NCBI GenBank assembly: GCA_947001705.1
Contig: CAMQHT010000035.1
Span: 1-24,050, forward strand
Origin: an uncultured Collinsella sp.
GTDB taxonomy: Bacteria; Actinomycetota; Coriobacteriia; Coriobacteriales; Coriobacteriaceae
Length of the DNA stretch: 24,050 bases
Direction: 5' to 3'
Part shown: positions 23,148 to 24,050 of the stretch, piece after piece
Layout of the letters: every line of letters begins with the position of its first letter
How positions within the stretch are numbered: the stretch's first letter is position 1
Made by a program: the position numbers and the translations under genes
The notes under the pieces: generated by a model
What the model saw: the letters and a program-made list of their open reading frames with translations, nothing else
Database searches by the model: none
What the model was told of the DNA's origin: nothing

Positions 23148-23182
23148 CGCCCGCCGGCACCACCGCCGACGGGCGTTTTTTC
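23148..23182 (+). terminator. Rho-independent terminator of galM
   Basis: CGCCCG-C-CGGC (23148-23158) pairs with GCCG-A-CGGGCG (23165-23175) with one mismatch, followed by TTTTTTC. Confidence 0.9.
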
Positions 23183-23225
23183 ATCTTTTGGGCTCATTTT
23201 CGCTGTGACTGTATGGGTGACATAT

Positions 23226-23380
23226 CAAAACTATGTCCATTTACTACGTTTAGCCCGGGATGCTCGACCATGCACCAGTTTTTGTTTAATTCGCGAGCCG
23301 TCTACCTGCGGTTTTGTTTTTCTCAAATTCGACATGCTCGGCGATAGCCGATCAAACGTAGTAAATGGGCATAGTTTTTG
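23226..23380. mobile_element. MITE-like element with long terminal inverted repeats
   Basis: The left end CAAAACTATGTCCATTTACT (from 23226, continuing ACGTTT to 23251) is the complement of the right end AAACGTAGTAAATGGGCATA (from 23354, continuing GTTTTTG to 23380) with one mismatch and one extra base. The 102-base interior has no coding capacity. This fits a miniature inverted-repeat element or a long-arm REP-like sequence. A target-site duplication is not evident. It lies between convergent genes. Confidence 0.6.
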
Positions 23381-23444
23381 ACAGGCGACATCGCACGCGT
23401 CCCTCGCAAGGGCAAAATGATCCGTTTTCCTCCGTCCCCAAGGA

Positions 23445-23927
23445 TTAGTTGAACAGATTGCCGATGGGGTCGGGGGCGGAACTGGGGAGGTAGCGGATTT
23501 CTAGCTCTATGCCGAGCGCTTGCAGCTCTTTGAAGGCAGCGACGTCTGTGTCGCTCACGGCAACCGCGGGCGTTGCGGGACGCATGCCCTCCCCTGCCTG
23601 CATATGGCCAATGCTGATCTTGGTGATCGGCACACCGCCCTTAACCAGCGCGAGCGCATCGACGGGTGAGGCCACCATGATCAGAATCCATTGACGCGGC
23701 GTTGCGGTATGAATGATGTCGATGGTCCTTTGCACCGAGAAAAACCGTGTCCACACGCCTTCTGGCGCCGCGACCCTCATAGGCGCCCACTTGCGCGAAT
23801 CCGCCGCAATCTCGTCGTTGACGATCAAGACAAGGTTGGAACCCACGGCTTCGTTCCACAGCTCAACGTCTTGTCCGTAAATGAAACGGTCGTCGATGCG
23901 TGTGAGAAGAATCTTGGGTTGAGCCAT
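23445..23927 (-). CDS. PTS mannose/fructose/sorbose-family IIB, active-site His replaced by Tyr
   Basis: This 160-residue protein matches the mannose-family EIIB fold along its length: ILLTRIDDRFIYGQ at residues 6-19, VNDEIAADSRKWAPMRVAAP, ALALVKGGVPITKISIGHMQ and a C-terminal ALGIELEIRYLP. In this family the RIDDRLIHGQ loop bears the phosphorylated histidine; here the residue is Tyr17 (codon TAC instead of CAC). The protein may therefore be unable to carry phosphate, or may serve a regulatory role. The ATG at 23927 is preferred because it gives the usual family start (MAQPKILL); upstream GGGG is a modest ribosome site, and a longer start at 23978 adds 17 unlike residues. No IIA, IIC or IID partner is in the window; they could lie to the right. 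Confidence 0.85.
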   Translation of the reverse strand: MAQPKILLTRIDDRFIYGQDVELWNEAVGSNLVLIVNDEIAADSRKWAPMRVAAPEGVWTRFFSVQRTIDIIHTATPRQWILIMVASPVDALALVKGGVPITKISIGHMQAGEGMRPATPAVAVSDTDVAAFKELQALGIELEIRYLPSSAPDPIGNLFN

Positions 23928-24050
23928 CGCTGCCCCATTCTGTTTGAGACCCGTAAGAGCAAGACATCGCGTCTCCAATATTAGTGCATTTAAAGTGGTT
24001 GATTTCCGATCTCAGCCGAACACATTGAGCAAATAGGCCATTCCCGCAGT
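23928..24050. other. Upstream region of PTS IIB, window edge
   Basis: These 123 bases hold no recognisable gene start or end. A TAATAT hexamer appears on the minus strand (plus-strand 23978-23983) and could be a -10, but no matching -35 is clear. Confidence 0.4.

Larger units (their letters stand above)
23120..23444. other. Convergent gap between galM and PTS IIB
   Basis: This 325-base gap lies between converging genes. It holds the galM terminator and a roughly 155-base element bounded by 26-base inverted repeats. No gene of useful length is supported within it. Confidence 0.7.

Overview
The window most resembles a gut actinobacterium of the class Coriobacteriia, probably Collinsella. It is GC-rich, its genes have Shine-Dalgarno starts, and it combines an Actinobacteria-like base composition with a Firmicutes-type lactose-PTS and tagatose-6-phosphate gene set. 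The assignment rests on protein resemblance and composition, not on a marker gene. Almost every gene concerns PTS uptake and breakdown of beta-galactosides.

Left block, mostly minus strand (about 313-6729). In order of transcription it holds a LacI-type regulator (5725-6729), a stand-alone lactose/cellobiose IIA (LacF, 5172-5510), an unrecognised membrane protein (3882-4913), then lacA, lacB, lacX and lacC. LacA/LacB isomerise galactose-6-phosphate to tagatose-6-phosphate and LacC phosphorylates it. LacX is a mutarotase-like protein. LacD, the tagatose-1,6-bisphosphate aldolase, is not in the window. Two copies of a structured intergenic repeat follow the stop codons of lacB and lacC.

Central block (5725-20127). 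Three paralogous cassettes each have a minus-strand LacI regulator divergent from a plus-strand pair made of a lactose-family EIICB permease and a GH1 6-phospho-beta-galactosidase. Gene order is EIICB-GH1, GH1-EIICB and EIICB-GH1. Each divergent gap carries its own family of palindromes centred on ACGT, which are likely operators for the local regulator. Each cassette ends in a terminator followed by one or two copies of a palindromic TGTAACA repeat. None of the three permeases has a IIA domain, so the single LacF probably serves all three.

Right block (20427-24050). This holds a Phd/YefM-RelE/ParE toxin-antitoxin pair, a DeoR-family repressor that could be the LacR of the tagatose genes, a divergent galactose mutarotase (galM), and a mannose-family PTS IIB whose phosphorylated histidine is replaced by tyrosine.

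Together the genes suggest import of lactose or related galactosides as phosphosugars, hydrolysis by three GH1 enzymes, galactose-6-phosphate disposal through tagatose-6-phosphate, and mutarotation of free sugar. Control appears layered: three cassette-specific LacI proteins, plus a possible global DeoR acting at GAACAAAT/CCGTTCAC-like sites.
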